Positions 1-11,766 of a DNA stretch of 64,000 bases are shown piece by piece (position 1 is the stretch's first letter; each line of letters opens with the position of its first letter). Under the pieces are notes generated by a model. The model saw only the letters and a program-made list of their open reading frames with translations. It was not told where the DNA came from and ran no database searches. The position numbers and the translations under genes are program-made. The DNA lies in assembly GCA_005784505.1 (NCBI GenBank), contig VCAZ01000005.1:2592501-2656500 (forward strand). The letters run 5' to 3'. The stretch is from Bagarius yarrelli. Lineage: Eukaryota; Chordata; Actinopteri; Siluriformes; Sisoridae.

Positions 1-171
1 TACAATTTGAGTGGTCCGTGCATGCAATAATATTTATTCAACCACATATCAATTCAATTCAATTGTATTTGGATTGCACATTTTAAAAATATGCATTATC
101 GAAGGACAATTTGTTGGGAAAAAAATGTTATATTTATCCAGGTATCCGAGTTTCCGCAATTATTGATTTTC
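1..171. other. AT-rich sequence, nothing recognised
   Basis: No gene, repeat or motif could be supported in this left-edge stretch. Confidence 0.5.
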
Positions 172-665
172 GTTCTCTCGCTTATTAGTCCAGTCATTAG
201 GCATTCTGAATGTTGAATATTAGTATAACAATAATAATATATAATACCAATAATTAGCTTTCTCTCATTTACTTAGTGGAATTTTACAGACTATCTATCT
301 CCTCTCCTATCTATCTATATGCCCACCTGGGATATCAGTCTGCCCAACCTTCTATGGTGGTGATTATTATTATCCAGTGCAGATAATCTGAAGAGCTTTA
401 ATCTTTGCTTTATGAAGCTCACTTTATCATTTTAAGAGTCCTTTTAATGCCGCTTGTACCCCTTTATACCCTTTTCTCCCCTCTAAAGATCAAACACTGC
501 TTTTATTGCCCCGTTTCCAGTGCTCTTCAAATCTCAGCCTTTTCTGCATAGTTTTTTCAATCATTCATTAGCCTCTTTAAACTCCATTCGAGATTTTCTG
601 CAGAGAAAAACAGAGCCTTGATGCGATGCAGTAATTTTCTTAGACTCAGAGGAACATGTTTGAGT
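172..665 (+). repeat. Left arm of a large inverted duplication
   Basis: The reverse complement of this arm matches 3024-3512 almost along its whole length, at roughly 90 percent identity by eye apart from small indels. The outer edge carries TTAGTCCAGTCATTAGGC and the inner edge GAGGAACATGTTTGAGTA, and both occur inverted in the other arm. The left arm alone has a CTAT-rich insertion at about 283-318. I recognise no transposase, LTR or SINE in the arm. The loop between the arms is about 2.36 kb. Confidence 0.9.
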
Positions 666-1274
666 AATAATTGCTGCCATGATCACTTTGATTGGTTTGT
701 TAAATAGTCAGGTTTAGGCCAGGGCCAATCAGGGTCAAAGAGGACAATTCTCTTCAAGTTCCTCGAGATCTAATGTTTGGTGATCTGACTTTCACTTGCT
801 TATTATCATTATACCTGTGTATTCAGCTTTGGCTATATGACCAGTAGAGAAGTCTGTTGAAATGTGTTCAGACTGATTTTAATTAAAATATGGTTTATTG
901 TAACATCCATGGGTATTTATTTTTAAAAAAAGAAGTATTATTTAGGCCGGTTGTCATTTTGGACCTGAGGGTGACCAGGAGCTACCTAAAAGCTTTCATG
1001 ATGGCATTTATATTTCTTACCAGATTTCTTTATAAACACGGGTCAGTATGAAACGGGTTTTGCTAAGAAGCCACTCCTAGTACCAACTGTTCGTGTTCCT
1101 GCTTCTCTTATAAATCTATGCAAATATGTAGTACATTATTACAAAAGGTTCTAATAAATGTTAGTAAGTTAGTAACATTTAGTAAGTTTCAAGATGAATG
1201 CAGCTAAAGTGTAAACTCGCAGAGAACATTGTCTTCTCTATGTACAACCTTCCTATTTGTTATGTGTATAAATA
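666..1274. other. Unassigned AT-rich sequence
   Basis: This is part of the loop between the inverted arms. There is no coding signal or recognisable repeat. Confidence 0.5.
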
Positions 1275-1554
1275 TGAAACACAAACAGGACCTGAAGCTA
1301 ATATGACCCAGCGGGTCGCTTTATTTAGGCAGGAAGAAGATGGGGAACGTTAGCTTCGGTTCTAGGATTTCGCCACCCCCCGTGCTGGAGCCTTTGACAA
1401 AAAACAGGGAAATCAGGCAAACAGGTCAGTAGCACAATGCTAGTGAGTAGCGAGTATGCTAACATACATGTAACGTAACGTGAGTGTATCTGAGGTGCAC
1501 CTGAGTGGCGGGTTTGTGTGCTTTTTGGGGGTGGAACCTGGCATGGCTGTGACA
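1275..1554 (-). mobile_element. Possible solo LTR-like fragment
   Basis: Read on the minus strand, it opens with TGTCAC at 1554 and has a GC-richer body than its surroundings. An AATAAA polyadenylation-type signal lies near 1317-1329, followed by a short U5-like tail. No matching far terminus or target duplication was found, so the inner boundary is approximate. It could be another class of dispersed repeat. Confidence 0.3.
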
Positions 1555-3023
1555 ATAATTATGAATTAACAATGCATTAGGTTAATTGTCGTATTACCAA
1601 CTGTGTACTTTATCAGTACAGATAACATGGTAACACAACTTGTAGATGGTTTATAATGTTGCCTGTTAATGATTATTACGTTATTTTAAATAACTATCTA
1701 AAATAGTTTTGGAGCAGTGGAAACGCCCTACAGAACAGAGGAGTGGGATAAACAGAGCTCATTAACATTAAAGGCAACATGTACTGAAACAGGTCACTGT
1801 GATCAAACTTTCAAAAAGAGAATTTGTAATCAAAAGTATATTATAAACTTTACGTTGAGGTCCTAAAGAATCTTATCAACTTGTGAGAAAATTTTCATCT
1901 AATGGGCTCTTAAAAGCTTTTTATATGTTTTATTTAGTAAAGTAAATTAAGGTTTGAAATATACGCTACTCAATATTATAGTTGCATCACTAGTGAAATA
2001 AAAAGCCCACCAGTAGGTCTGTTGCCCCATATTCGGGGCGTTTTACCCCGCATTTTAGTGTGTCTTTTTTATCCAAGCAAAGTAAATAATTTAATACATT
2101 GCTTTAATGATTTATTTTGCTGTATTAAATGTACAATATTTTTTTGCAATTATACATTATTGGAGTAGTAAAAAGAAAACTTTTTTAGTTTTCTTGTATA
2201 AGACATTTCAGGGACAAAAAAAAATCCTGGATATATATGTGTGTGTGTTATGTATATTTAATGACGTTCGATGACCCTGTATAATAATCCTAGAACAGAA
2301 CGATGCGGCAGCCAGCATATATCAATAAGCAAACTTCAAGATGTAGATGTTGTTTGTCCACAGTGCAGAGCAGGAAATGTCACCTTATCCAAAGCAGAGA
2401 ATGTGAGAAACCTCTTCTCTCATGCCAGCATTACACAATTACACGTTTAGAGATACAAAAAAAGAGCAAAAAACAAATAAATGTGTAGAATAATTATAAC
2501 AAACTAATAACTAAATCAATATTTTTCAATCAGAGTTTTGTATAATTGGAATCGGACCATGTAATTGTTTTAAGTATAAGGCATAAAGAAATACGGTGCT
2601 AAAAAAGGTGGCATAATTGGATGTTAAATACATACAGAGCCGAAACAGTATTTGATACACATTCCTGGTGAGGTCCTGGTAATTTATAAGCTGTCATACG
2701 ATGTTTACAGCCTCACTACTGCATCACATAACCAATCCGTTTCATTTATTCAAGTATTCCCACAAGACCAGGCACTAGACATGATGGAATAACTCTTAAT
2801 TCTGTCTGCTGGGCCAAGAACAACAAAAAACACCATCAAATAAAATAAGCCAGAGATACATAAAAATCCTGACAGCTGCAGTGTTCTAGAGAAGATCTGA
2901 CTGACTATTGGAGTAAACGTTTGCGTGAGAATTAATAAATGTGACTTTTGTATGCTTCTTTTTGTATTTATGCCCTTAATACATCTTATTGACTGCACGT
3001 TTTGAATTCTTAAATTCAGTAGA
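1555..3023. other. Loop of the inverted duplication, unassigned
   Basis: The sequence is AT-rich and unique-looking. A small hairpin GCCCC-ATATTC-GGGGC lies at about 2024-2039 and a short GT run near 2238-2250. The open frames here are under 100 codons, show no recognisable domain and look like chance. Confidence 0.5.
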
Positions 3024-3512
3024 TACTCAAACATGTTCCTCTGAGTCTAAGAAAATTACTGCATCGCATCAAGCGTAATAAGGCTCTGTTTTTCTCTGCA
3101 GAAAATCTCTAATGGAGTTTAGAGAGGCTAATGAATGATTGAAAAAACTATGCAGAAAAGGCTGAGATTTGACGAGCACTGGAAACGGGGCAATAAAAGC
3201 AGTGCTTGATCTTTAGAGGGGAGAAGAGGGTATAAAGGGGTACAAGCGGTATTATAAGGAATTGAGACTCTTAAAATGATAAAGTGAGCTTCATAAAGCA
3301 AACATTAGAGCTCTCCAGATTATCTGAACTGGATAATAATCACCACCAGGCCCGGTTCTTACCAACCATAGAAGGTTCGGCAGACAGATATCCCAGGTGG
3401 GCAATTTTTGGGGGATGGAGTTGAAGAGATAGATACTTATTGGTATTATATATTTTTATTGGTATACTAATATTTAACATTCAGAATGCCTAATGACTGG
3501 ACTAATAAATGA
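3024..3512 (-). repeat. Right arm of a large inverted duplication
   Basis: This is the reverse-complement partner of 172-665. It begins TACTCAAACATGTTCCTC and ends GACTGGACTAATAAATGAG, where it runs into a GA microsatellite. Relative to the left arm it has small insertions near 3075 and 3350 and a different sequence near 3405-3440. The divergence makes a simple assembly fold-back unlikely. Confidence 0.9.
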
Positions 3513-3518
3513 GAGAGA

Positions 3519-3558
<40 letters not shown>
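3511..3558. repeat. (GA)n microsatellite
   Basis: About 48 bases of nearly uninterrupted GA, with one CA interruption, abut the right inverted arm and precede the LTR-like element. Confidence 0.95.
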
Positions 3559-3561
3559 TAT

Positions 3562-3797
3562 TGTAATGATTCCGCCGCCCCACTACCAGAGGGCGCCGTC
3601 TCCTGAACACTAGCACCAACATCCTGCTTCTGGGTGTTTGTGTATTTAAGGTAGCGCTAGCTTTAGCGCCAAGTGAAGTATTGTTTGTATTACTGTGTAT
3701 TGACCTCTGCCTGTTTACTGACTACATTTTTGGACTTCCTGTGTGTTTCCAATAAAACTATTTACCTGCATATGGCTCCTTCTCAGACCTCCTCTTT

Positions 3798-3800
<3 letters not shown>
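3562..3800 (+). mobile_element. Solo LTR-like element, copy 1
   Basis: The 239-bp unit starts TGTAATGATTCC and ends CCTCTTTACA, giving TGTAA...TTACA inverted termini. Inside are a TATTTAAGG TATA-like box and a CAATAAAACT poly(A)-type signal. The 3' part, from AATAAA through TTTACCTGCATA to CTCAGA, matches the minus-strand element at 16031-16395, so both belong to one family. No internal retrotransposon genes flank it. The small size and absent coding region fit a solo LTR; the superfamily (Gypsy-like suspected) is inferred. Confidence 0.6.

Positions 3801-3833
<33 letters not shown>
3798..3833. repeat. (GACA)n microsatellite
   Basis: About eight GACA tetranucleotide units lie immediately downstream of the LTR-like element. 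Confidence 0.95.
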
Positions 3834-3834
<1 letters not shown>

Positions 3835-4191
3835 AGGGTCTCAATGGCTCAAAATAAGTGTTGTGTACTGCCTGTAGCACATTGGCACCTATATGTAATG
3901 AAGCAGTTATAACACATGTACAGGATATTAACTAACAACTCAAAATCTGTAATATCTTAGATTGCTTTGCCTGTATATGTCTAGGTTCTTTATTTTGTTT
4001 TTATGCTGTTTGACTATCATTGCTTACAATTGTCATAACACAGACATGACCCTCTATAAGTGTTGTATAGCCTAGAGCACATACTCCACACCTCATACTC
4101 TTCTGTGCACCTTCTCCTACAAAAGGTTGTAGGAAAGCCGTTGCCTCTACCAGAGGCACTGAGTGGAGGACTTTAACACAATGCAGAGCAA
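3834..4191. other. Unassigned sequence
   Basis: No gene or recognisable repeat was seen. Confidence 0.5.
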
Positions 4192-4387
4192 CTGCACACA
4201 CACACACACACACACTTACATTTACACTTGACAATTTAGAGAAACCAATCAGCCTACAATGTGTGTATTTAGACTGGGGAAGAAAATTGGAGTACCCAGA
4301 GGAAATTACTGAAACAGGGAGTAAACAGAACCAGCAGACAGAGAGCGAAAGCAGGAATTAAACCTTAACCCACCATGTGCCTTCGGC
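4192..4387. repeat. Dispersed teleost repeat (CA run plus CAATTTAGAG core)
   Basis: A (CA)n run at 4194-4215 is followed by GACAATTTAGAGAAACCAAT, a TTTAGACTGGGG block, GGAGTACCCAGAGGAAA and GCAGGAATTAAACC. This is the layout of a repeat I know to be common in fish genomes. A second copy lies at 21575-21838. The tRNA-like box-B remnant at its end suggests a SINE relation, but the class is not established here. Confidence 0.65.
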
Positions 4388-4499
4388 ATACTGTTAGAGA
4401 AACAAAAAGATTTCTGTATTTCTGAAACTCACCCCACCCATTTAATATGTTCATGTGGGAACTTGGATTTGAACTATGCATGTTCGACATACACAACAA

Positions 4500-5130
4500 C
4501 AATGATGGCATTCGGGACACGTGCAGCAAACCGGTTCGGTACGAGAACGTGTACCGTTGCACCCCTATTAAATAAATGACGTCAATTAAATATGAATTGT
4601 TTCTTAATATTTATTTACGTGTTGGGGAGGGAAAAAAATGGCATTTTGAAGTTAGAGAAAAAAATCTGTACAACTAATTAGACAAAACTTTTTTTTCTGG
4701 AAAAAAAAAAAAAAAGAAATCTAACTATCCAATAGTTGTCTGTTATTTACTGTTTGCACTCGCTTCTGAATTGCAGTTGTTGTGTTAGCAAGCTAATATA
4801 TAAATCACCATCAATTAAATTTCGGGTTAGTCCAGTGATTGGTTTGTGATGTCACTATTCGGAGTAAAAGGTGGCAGTTATGCCCCAAAAGTCTTGTCCC
4901 CAATCCCGGTAAAGCTTGAATAAGAAATCACCGTCATACAGAAGTTTTTTTTTTGTTTTTTTTTCCCTGCCCCGTGAATAGCGGTGGCGTCACTTACTGA
5001 TCCAGGATCGGTAAATTTAGCTTGTGTAAACGCTATTGCGCTTAAACAACTGAAAAGCTGTATTTAGAAACAATGACGCCATTACCAGAGTAGTAAAAAA
5101 TGTAATTAAACACTGTAGCGCAACACTAAT
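4500..5130 (+). mobile_element. hAT-like non-autonomous DNA element, copy 1
   Basis: A GGTTCGGTACG / GTACCGTTGCACCCCT block at about 4528-4566 resembles the end of a hAT element. The rest matches 55648-56122 in the same order: ACACGTGCAGC, ATTAAATAAATGAC, GTGTTGGGGA, TGTTAGCAAGCTAAT, AAAAGGTGGCAG, ATCCAGGATC and a terminal CAACACTA. No transposase is recognisable. The hAT assignment is inferred from the terminal motif alone, and the left boundary is approximate. Confidence 0.55.
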
Positions 5131-5619
5131 AAATCCTAGATAAATATTATGACGATATCATAAAGATCAAATTCATCAACTGGAATATTAAGTTGACTTT
5201 TTTTAAATGACACAACCAAAGTCGTCTGTATGCATGCATGCACGCACGCCACACATTCTCTGACGGCAGCTGAGCATGGGTGTTAATATGAAAACGTACT
5301 GTGATATCTTTAAATAAAGTGCGACATATGGTGGATGAATTCAGTAGAGTATTAAAGTTTAAACCAAGGAGATAATTTTGTGTAAATGAGCCATCACATG
5401 CTTCCCACTAGATTAACTTAAAACTGCACCAAATAAACCCAACACTCTAATCAAAATAAAGTGAGTAAAACACACACATCGCAGTTAAATGGAAATTAGA
5501 TTGAGTGCATTGGTGATGGAATGGAAATGCTGCTTATACCACAAGACAAAAAAATTGTTTCCGAACATAATATTTAATTAACTGAAAAATTTGGTTAATT
5601 ACAGCTTTTTTCATAATGA
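5131..5619. other. Unassigned AT-rich sequence
   Basis: It contains a short GCATGCATGCACGC stretch near 5233-5248 and otherwise nothing recognised. Confidence 0.5.
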
Positions 5620-5752
5620 AGTACATTTACTCTCTTATTTAGAGGGAATTACATTTATTTGTTTTCTACAACTGAACAATTAGAGGTTAAGGGTCTTGCT
5701 TAGTGGTAATTTGGTGATGCAGTCAAAAACCTTAACCACTACGGAACCTTTT
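5620..5752 (-). mobile_element. tRNA-derived SINE, decayed
   Basis: On the minus strand the tRNA-like head (TTAAGGTTTTTGACTGC) and the GACCCTTAACC body of the window's common SINE can still be seen. The tail TACATTTAC is eroded and the RNA polymerase III boxes are degenerate. Confidence 0.6.
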
Positions 5753-6689
5753 TGAGTTTGGCTAACTGTATGTTTAGCGCTTTAACATGTCTTTGATCAA
5801 GAAAAAGTCAAGCCACCTTTATTTATATAGCGCTTTTATGTATGTACTACATGTAGGCTTTAAGAATTAGCTCAGCTACAGCAGCAGCGTGTAATTTGGT
5901 ACTATTTTTGTGTTTGGTATTTTAGTAACGTTACTTACTCTACTCAAATTTTTTCACTGGTGAATGACATGATGTATTGTAGTTACGTCTTTGCTGGTCT
6001 AGTCTGTGCGCGTTCATGCATTCAGGAGGCGAGGCTTTGGAGCATTTTTCAAGATGTCCTACATTAATGTTTTTAGGTATAACATCATCATCAGCAACAC
6101 TGTCCGCTTTGGTTTTTGTTGGCACCTCCAGCCACGCTGGCTGGGCTGAGCATGGTTCTTGGACCTGGTGTTCCTCCTAGACAGAAATTTTCTCCAGATA
6201 ATTATTAGGAGGGACCTCCTCTTGCATCTGGAGTTGTCACGAGAAAACTATGCCTTGAAATGGAACCTTTTGTCACCTGGATCAGAGACAAACAGCAGGA
6301 TCTGGCTAGCTGGCTTATTGGATCAGTGCTGGAATTGTTCTTTGTGGCACAAGGAGGCTGAGGCTTGGACGGCAACTGAGCCAGCTCATGGGATCTGGCT
6401 ATACTATTTGGGATACGGTCTAAACCTCTCTATATACCAATGAAGTAAGTATCATACAAACTCCTGACACTAAAAACTATGTTTCTTTTAGCCGTTTCCT
6501 CCATCAATAGGATTGGCAATACTCATTCACACATTATCCAGCTCTCATCCACCAGGTACATGCCCAAAGTGCCAAAAACATATGCCAGATACTGATAATG
6601 TCAAACATTCATTTATACAGCCATTTCTAAATGTTTTAAACAAGAAATGGCAAAAAGTAATGATAATCACATACTGACTGTGATCAACA
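5753..6689. other. Unassigned sequence with possible repeat fragments
   Basis: CACCTTTATTTATATAGCGC at 5814-5833 is a motif often found at the edge of fish repeats. Around 5925-6125 a stretch starting TACTCTACTCAAA may be an old DNA-transposon fragment. A 94-codon open frame at 6159-6443 lacks any recognisable domain and has no ATG at its start. I do not call a gene. Confidence 0.4.
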
Positions 6690-7140
6690 CACACTATTGT
6701 AAAGGAACTCCACCGAGGCAAGATGTATTTTTGGGACCCCAGGGTGCAGGTAATTTACAAAGTGATAATACAAGAAATATAAACTCAACTTGACTAAATA
6801 ACCCTTGACATAAACACAACACAAAACAAAACAAAACTACACTTGAATACTAACAAACATGAACTCGAATAGACTCACCACAGTGGTACACAAACAACAA
6901 ACCACAAAGACAGGAGGATACAAGAGGGTATATAAGCACATAATTAAACAAGGAACACCTGTAAACAATAAGGACCAAACTAACCAATGAAAACAAGGCA
7001 AAGACAAAGGGAAGCACATGACAGGAAGACCAGCGGAACAAGGAAGTAAACAAAACATGAGCTTTGCTAGCTATCATATCTTAGCCTAGACATTAAACAA
7101 TAAACATGACAAACAAAACAAAAACATGAAAACCTTACAA
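6690..7140 (-). mobile_element. Probable LTR-type fragment
   Basis: Read on the minus strand, it has the T/G-rich, CTTGTTTCCTG-type composition of fish LTRs. It also has a TATATACCCTCTTG TATA-like region at about 6925-6940 and a tail ending in a CACCCTGGGGTCCC block near 6736-6749. No coding region or terminal repeats were found. The two overlapping minus-strand open frames here are low-complexity readings of this DNA, not a protein. Confidence 0.4.
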
Positions 7141-9289
7141 ATGTATATAATTCTATTCATCTATAAATGCTTTTAGTAGCTCCTAACAGAAATATGCTTT
7201 ATTGCCGAAAACTGACTGCATTCCGTTCGTCTAAAAGGGATAAAGTCGTTTTTTTATAGATGATAGGTTAAGTGCAGACAGGGTTATGACGGACTGCTGG
7301 TGAGCACTTTACTTGCCAAGTGTTAGAGAAAAAAAAAAATACATGTTCTCTTAAAGAAAATATTCACAATTCTTTGTAGATCTCCAAAAAATTACAAATT
7401 AATCAGTTGTAACTTAAATATTGCAGAATTTAAAAAAAAATCCATTACAGTTGACAATAAATTTAGGCGTACCGATATCTATACCCTTATACCGCCCAGC
7501 CTTAAAACGAGCCATGTGCAGTCGGTTATAATCTCAAATATTAACCTACAGAGCTACACATTAACACAGAGGAGCTTTGTGTTCTTAAATGTTTCTTTAG
7601 CAGCTACCTGGGATTAACTTTCACAAATTAGCAGTGAGGAAACAATCGATTAACTATGCTCCTGTCTGATTAAGTGCTATAGAGAAAGAGGTTTAGGAAT
7701 GAAGCCATCATCGATACATTTCGAGAAATAAATTAGAGCCTGTTGTGTGTTTTTTGCATGTATTGTTTTGGTCATTAGCCAATATAACAAGCTTTTTTGG
7801 GGGGACAGTCATGACTACAGAACATTTAAACAGCACAACAAATTAATACATTGTCAACTAAATGTAATAGCTTTGTATAACAGATGTAACGCACACGCTA
7901 TTTCAGTCATCCCACACACAATTAGCATCCGCTAATGATATCTTCCCCATAAAAAAATTACAAGTCAGTCGACTGTCATGTTTATGCTCATTACTGCAAT
8001 CCCTGGGTCTTTGTGTGTCAACACACTGTTACAGCCCATCACTTAGCCTCTCTTTTTTTCGTGAGTCTCCATTCTATCCGACTCAGACCAGCAGCTTCAG
8101 TAATGATGTACTGCAGCAATGCATCAGCCTGAGTGACAAGGGTCATTTTCAGTCTTAGCTGACGAGCTCATAACGGCAAATTAGCCCAGCAGAATGAATC
8201 CAACATCAGTGACAAGCCACTCAGTTACTGTCCTGACACAAAAGGCTTGGATTTTTAGTAAACTGAAATAAAGAGAGGTTAATAAACAGGCTTGGATGCG
8301 CCAGGTTGGGTATTTAGGAGTTAGGAGTGAGTCAGGGAGAAAAATTGGATAGTATGGGATTGCTAGTGGAATGCTAGAAGAGTAGTAGGAAAATCCTCAC
8401 AATCAACAACTGACAATTTATTTTAGTGGAAAAACACTTGCTAAATATTTCTTATACTTACTTGTATAGTACTCATGCATATATACAGGAAGTGTGACAT
8501 TTTTGAAATGACAGACATGCACAACCAGAACCACATTGTACATCTTTCTCTCTTCACCTATTTCTGCCTTTCCTTCTTCTTAGCTGAATGCATGGCTGAC
8601 TAAACCTGCCTTCCTGCTTTTCTGAGCTTGCTGACAGAAAATGGGCCAATTAGAAGAGCCAGTGGCCATCGCTCCACTGTAACATATAAATAAACAAATA
8701 AATAAAGCAGAACACGGTCACACTTGAAACAACAAAACTATTAGCACAAAAAAACGAGAGACACATTTATACCAAAGGTCCAGAGCAGGACTCCAAACAC
8801 ATATGATGCTATTTGTGGTCAGGTTGGAAGTCTTCATACTCTTGACAATTACTTTTGTGTTGCATCAGCTTAGAAAAATAGCAGAATCAGCAATACAGAT
8901 ACAAGTGTTTGTTCCTGCAAGGGAGTTTGGGATTTGGCAAAGGATATAAAGATGCAGCAATTCTGATGCATTATGGGTAGTATTAAATACTGGCTGAAAA
9001 AAAAAATTGGCTTGGACTGATTCTGGGATATCTAAAGGAAATTGAAATATAATGCAAACGCTTTCAACGGTTGGTAAAGAACGAAAAGGAATAACAGGGA
9101 CTGACAGTCAGATGCTGTAACTGTTACTTTACAGTATGTTTTAGATCAGGCATTTTGTATATACAGTATAATGTATAACTACTTTATTAATAACATGTTC
9201 ACATATGATCTTATAAGTCAACGTAATAAACTGAGTTTTAATTTGGTAATTCATGCCAAATATTTTTGGAATGAAATTTGAGGAGGGCA
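7141..9289. other. Unassigned sequence, possibly containing conserved non-coding DNA
   Basis: No gene was found. The stretch 8040-8240 is less AT-rich and free of simple repeats, with TAATGATG and GACAAGGGTCATT motifs. That is the texture of conserved non-coding elements, but conservation cannot be judged from one sequence. Confidence 0.4.
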
Positions 9290-9700
9290 AATATAGTCAG
9301 CATTGTACATCAGACAAGACACAAGGTACATTTAATTCTATACAAATTGCAATATAACAGCATTGCATTACAGACAGAGAGAGCAAAGCAAGAATCTCTG
9401 TTAGCACGCCAAACCTCTACACTACAACCACAACTGGAGCAGTTCAGATTCAATATTTAGCTTAAAATTAATATAACATCACAAAAACAAAAATATATAA
9501 TACATTTAAAGACTGTAAGCCAGCTTTATTAGTCGGTGGAGCTGGTCTGGAAGTTGTAACCAAACTCTTTCCCAGGCTGAGACAAGCTAAGTGTCTTCTG
9601 GGTAAGCCAAACTCTCCTTCTGATGTCTAACTTTTCCAAAAAAAATCTGCCTTAAAAACACATTTCTAAGTATGTCCGAGACAAATTAGACAAAAAAACC
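9290..9700 (-). mobile_element. hAT-like 558-bp family, copy 2 (reverse orientation)
   Basis: The reverse complement matches the inside of 43081-43638 in order: GACATACTT, AAATGTGTTTTTAAGG, a GAGAGTT(T/C)GGCT block, TAGCTTGTCTCAGCC, GGGAAAGAGTTT, TTTAAATGTATTATATA, TTGTGGTTGTAGTGT and TATATTGC. Neither terminus is clear, so the ends are approximate. A short plus-strand open frame at 9278-9460 lies inside it and is not supported as a gene. Confidence 0.7.
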
Positions 9701-11203
9701 TAACATCTACATGCATGTACTGAAGCAGTCTTTTTTAAATTAAAGCAATTTCATGGAACAAATATTAGAATTTAGGTTGTAAATGTAGGTCAACTTCTGA
9801 TGATGTTTAGACCTGCAGAAAAGGACTTGTTGGTCCTGACTGCACACCACTGGATTTTACCAAAACGGATTAAACACTTGAATCAGTGTCACGCATGTTC
9901 TGATGGTTCTTAAATGTTATCTTCCCAATTCTCTTCTCTAACGCATCTATAACCCTGTACCAAAGTCAGTCTTGGTCATCTTTTGGTGGCACACCAACAC
10001 ACTATTTTACAACACCATGAGCACTCCATTAGATGAGAGAATGCTCTAAAAATATTAACCTTCATTTCGGCAAAACAAAACTTATTACAGAATTAGGAGT
10101 GCTTATTTAGATATTAGTCAAAGATAAGAAATGAATAGGAACAATTCAGCTTGGAAATACGAGTTTTGTGAGTTTCAGCCTTTAATTGCTTTGCTTATCT
10201 AGCCGATATTCACATTCCACATCACTTTCATATGTACAAATCTTTAGCGCTTAATCACAATTATTCCCAGCAGATCCTTCCTGTAGACACTTTCTTCTTG
10301 AATTTCCCATCCACGCATTACTAATATTGGACTTACTAACCGGTTTGAATAATGGTTTGATATATTCGGCCAATTTTGGGCTTAGCAGATAAGCCTGTAC
10401 ACTTATTAACACTAATGAAGGATCAGCTACAAGCGGCACATTCAGGACCCCTGCTGTATATTTTACTTCTTAAATGTTAATATTCTCTGTAAATGGTTAC
10501 AAATTATTCACTGTTAGGAAAACCGATCAGAAATTCAGTTAGTTCAGGATTAAAGTAAAGAGCAGACCCTACACCTTTTTGTAAGTATGTACTGTATATA
10601 GAGTATGTGTGTTTAACTAAGTTTTTTTTGTATCTCGGCAGAGGTTTATGGGGTTTAGTGCGAGTCCAATCATCTTATTGCTACTTTAAACTATACACTA
10701 TTGACAAAAAAAAAAAACCTTCTGGAATGTTAACTAGTATACCCATAAATGCTTCAGTTTGTTTCCACATAATTGTCTCTGGATGATGTAAGCAATAAGA
10801 TTTTTCTTTACTAAAATTAGGAGAATCAAACATACAAAGTTCTTGAGCCCATGAAAACATGCTGTGTTCTGGTTAGATTGGAAGAACTTGAGTGTTCTTT
10901 AGAGGGTCCTGACTCTGACTCCCCACTAAACAACCTTGGGATGAAATGACCCTGATGGCACACCAGATTTCCTCATTTGACCAGTTTCTAATTTCACTAC
11001 TAATATTGTTTCTTAAAATAATCTATATTAAAATCTAGTGACAATGATTCCTTGAAGTGTGGAAGTTATAACAAAAAAGGGCTAAAAAAACGCAATAAAA
11101 TGTGTTATAATTGTTAGGTGTCCCAATGCCTTTGTACCAAAAAATTAGATTTTGTATTCACAGCAATTTTCTGCATACTGTATACAATTTCTGCATTATA
11201 ATT
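9701..11203. other. Unassigned AT-rich sequence
   Basis: No coding signal or classifiable repeat was seen. The 62-codon open frame at 10251-10439 looks random. Confidence 0.5.
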
Positions 11204-11272
11204 TGGTAGTAGCACAGTGGTTAAGGTGTTAGACTGCTAATTGACGGATCAGGATTTGATTCCCAGCGCAAA
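11204..11272 (+). mobile_element. tRNA-derived SINE, 5' head only
   Basis: GTAGCACAGTGGTTAAGGTG is followed by a degenerate box B, GATTTGATTCCCAGC. The body and tail are missing. Confidence 0.75.
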
Positions 11273-11764
11273 TGAATCAGGGTCATAATTAAGGAAAGGA
11301 CAAATAAAAATACTTTTGTTTAGAAATTACTTTTAACAAAAGAAAACTGCAATTAAATACCTATTTGTAAAGTTTGATGTATTAGTTTCTGTGTATGTTC
11401 AGAGAAACATTCCGGTTAAGGTTGAAAACTGTTTTCTATATTTACACTGCAAGGTTCTAGGTCCTCTATGCAGTGATATTAAAACATGTTTGAAAGAGAA
11501 CTTTTCATAGGGATATGAACTGGGCATGATAAAACATCCTCCACTGTATGATTTCCCGTCTCATCATCCGGGAGATCATAGGGGTCATGTGTAGCCATTC
11601 AGAGGTAACTAAGGATAATTTCATCCTCTACCACAGAAGTTTAGCAAGATCAGCGCTTTGATGTGAAGTCTTTTACTCCAATAACTCTAATTAGACTCGG
11701 AGGGATACTGGCGCCATGAGATTTCTGGTGCAGCTATTTCATTTGGACTTGTTTGTCAGGGATA
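11273..11764. other. Unassigned sequence
   Basis: Nothing recognised lies between the SINE head and the Tc1 element. An AATT-rich start gives way to moderately GC-balanced sequence at 11540-11720. Confidence 0.45.
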
Positions 11765-11766
11765 TA

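Noticed and set aside
2020..2056. GC hairpin GCCCC-ATATTC-GGGGC followed by a TTTT stretch, terminator-like
   Set aside because: Rho-independent termination is a bacterial signal, and the context is vertebrate-like non-coding DNA.
3798..3833. Regular short units that could suggest a CRISPR-like array
   Set aside because: Plain tetranucleotide microsatellite with no spacers.
6837..7077. Two overlapping hydrophobic, Cys-rich minus-strand frames
   Set aside because: They lie inside an LTR-type repeat of T/G-rich composition and overlap each other in different frames.
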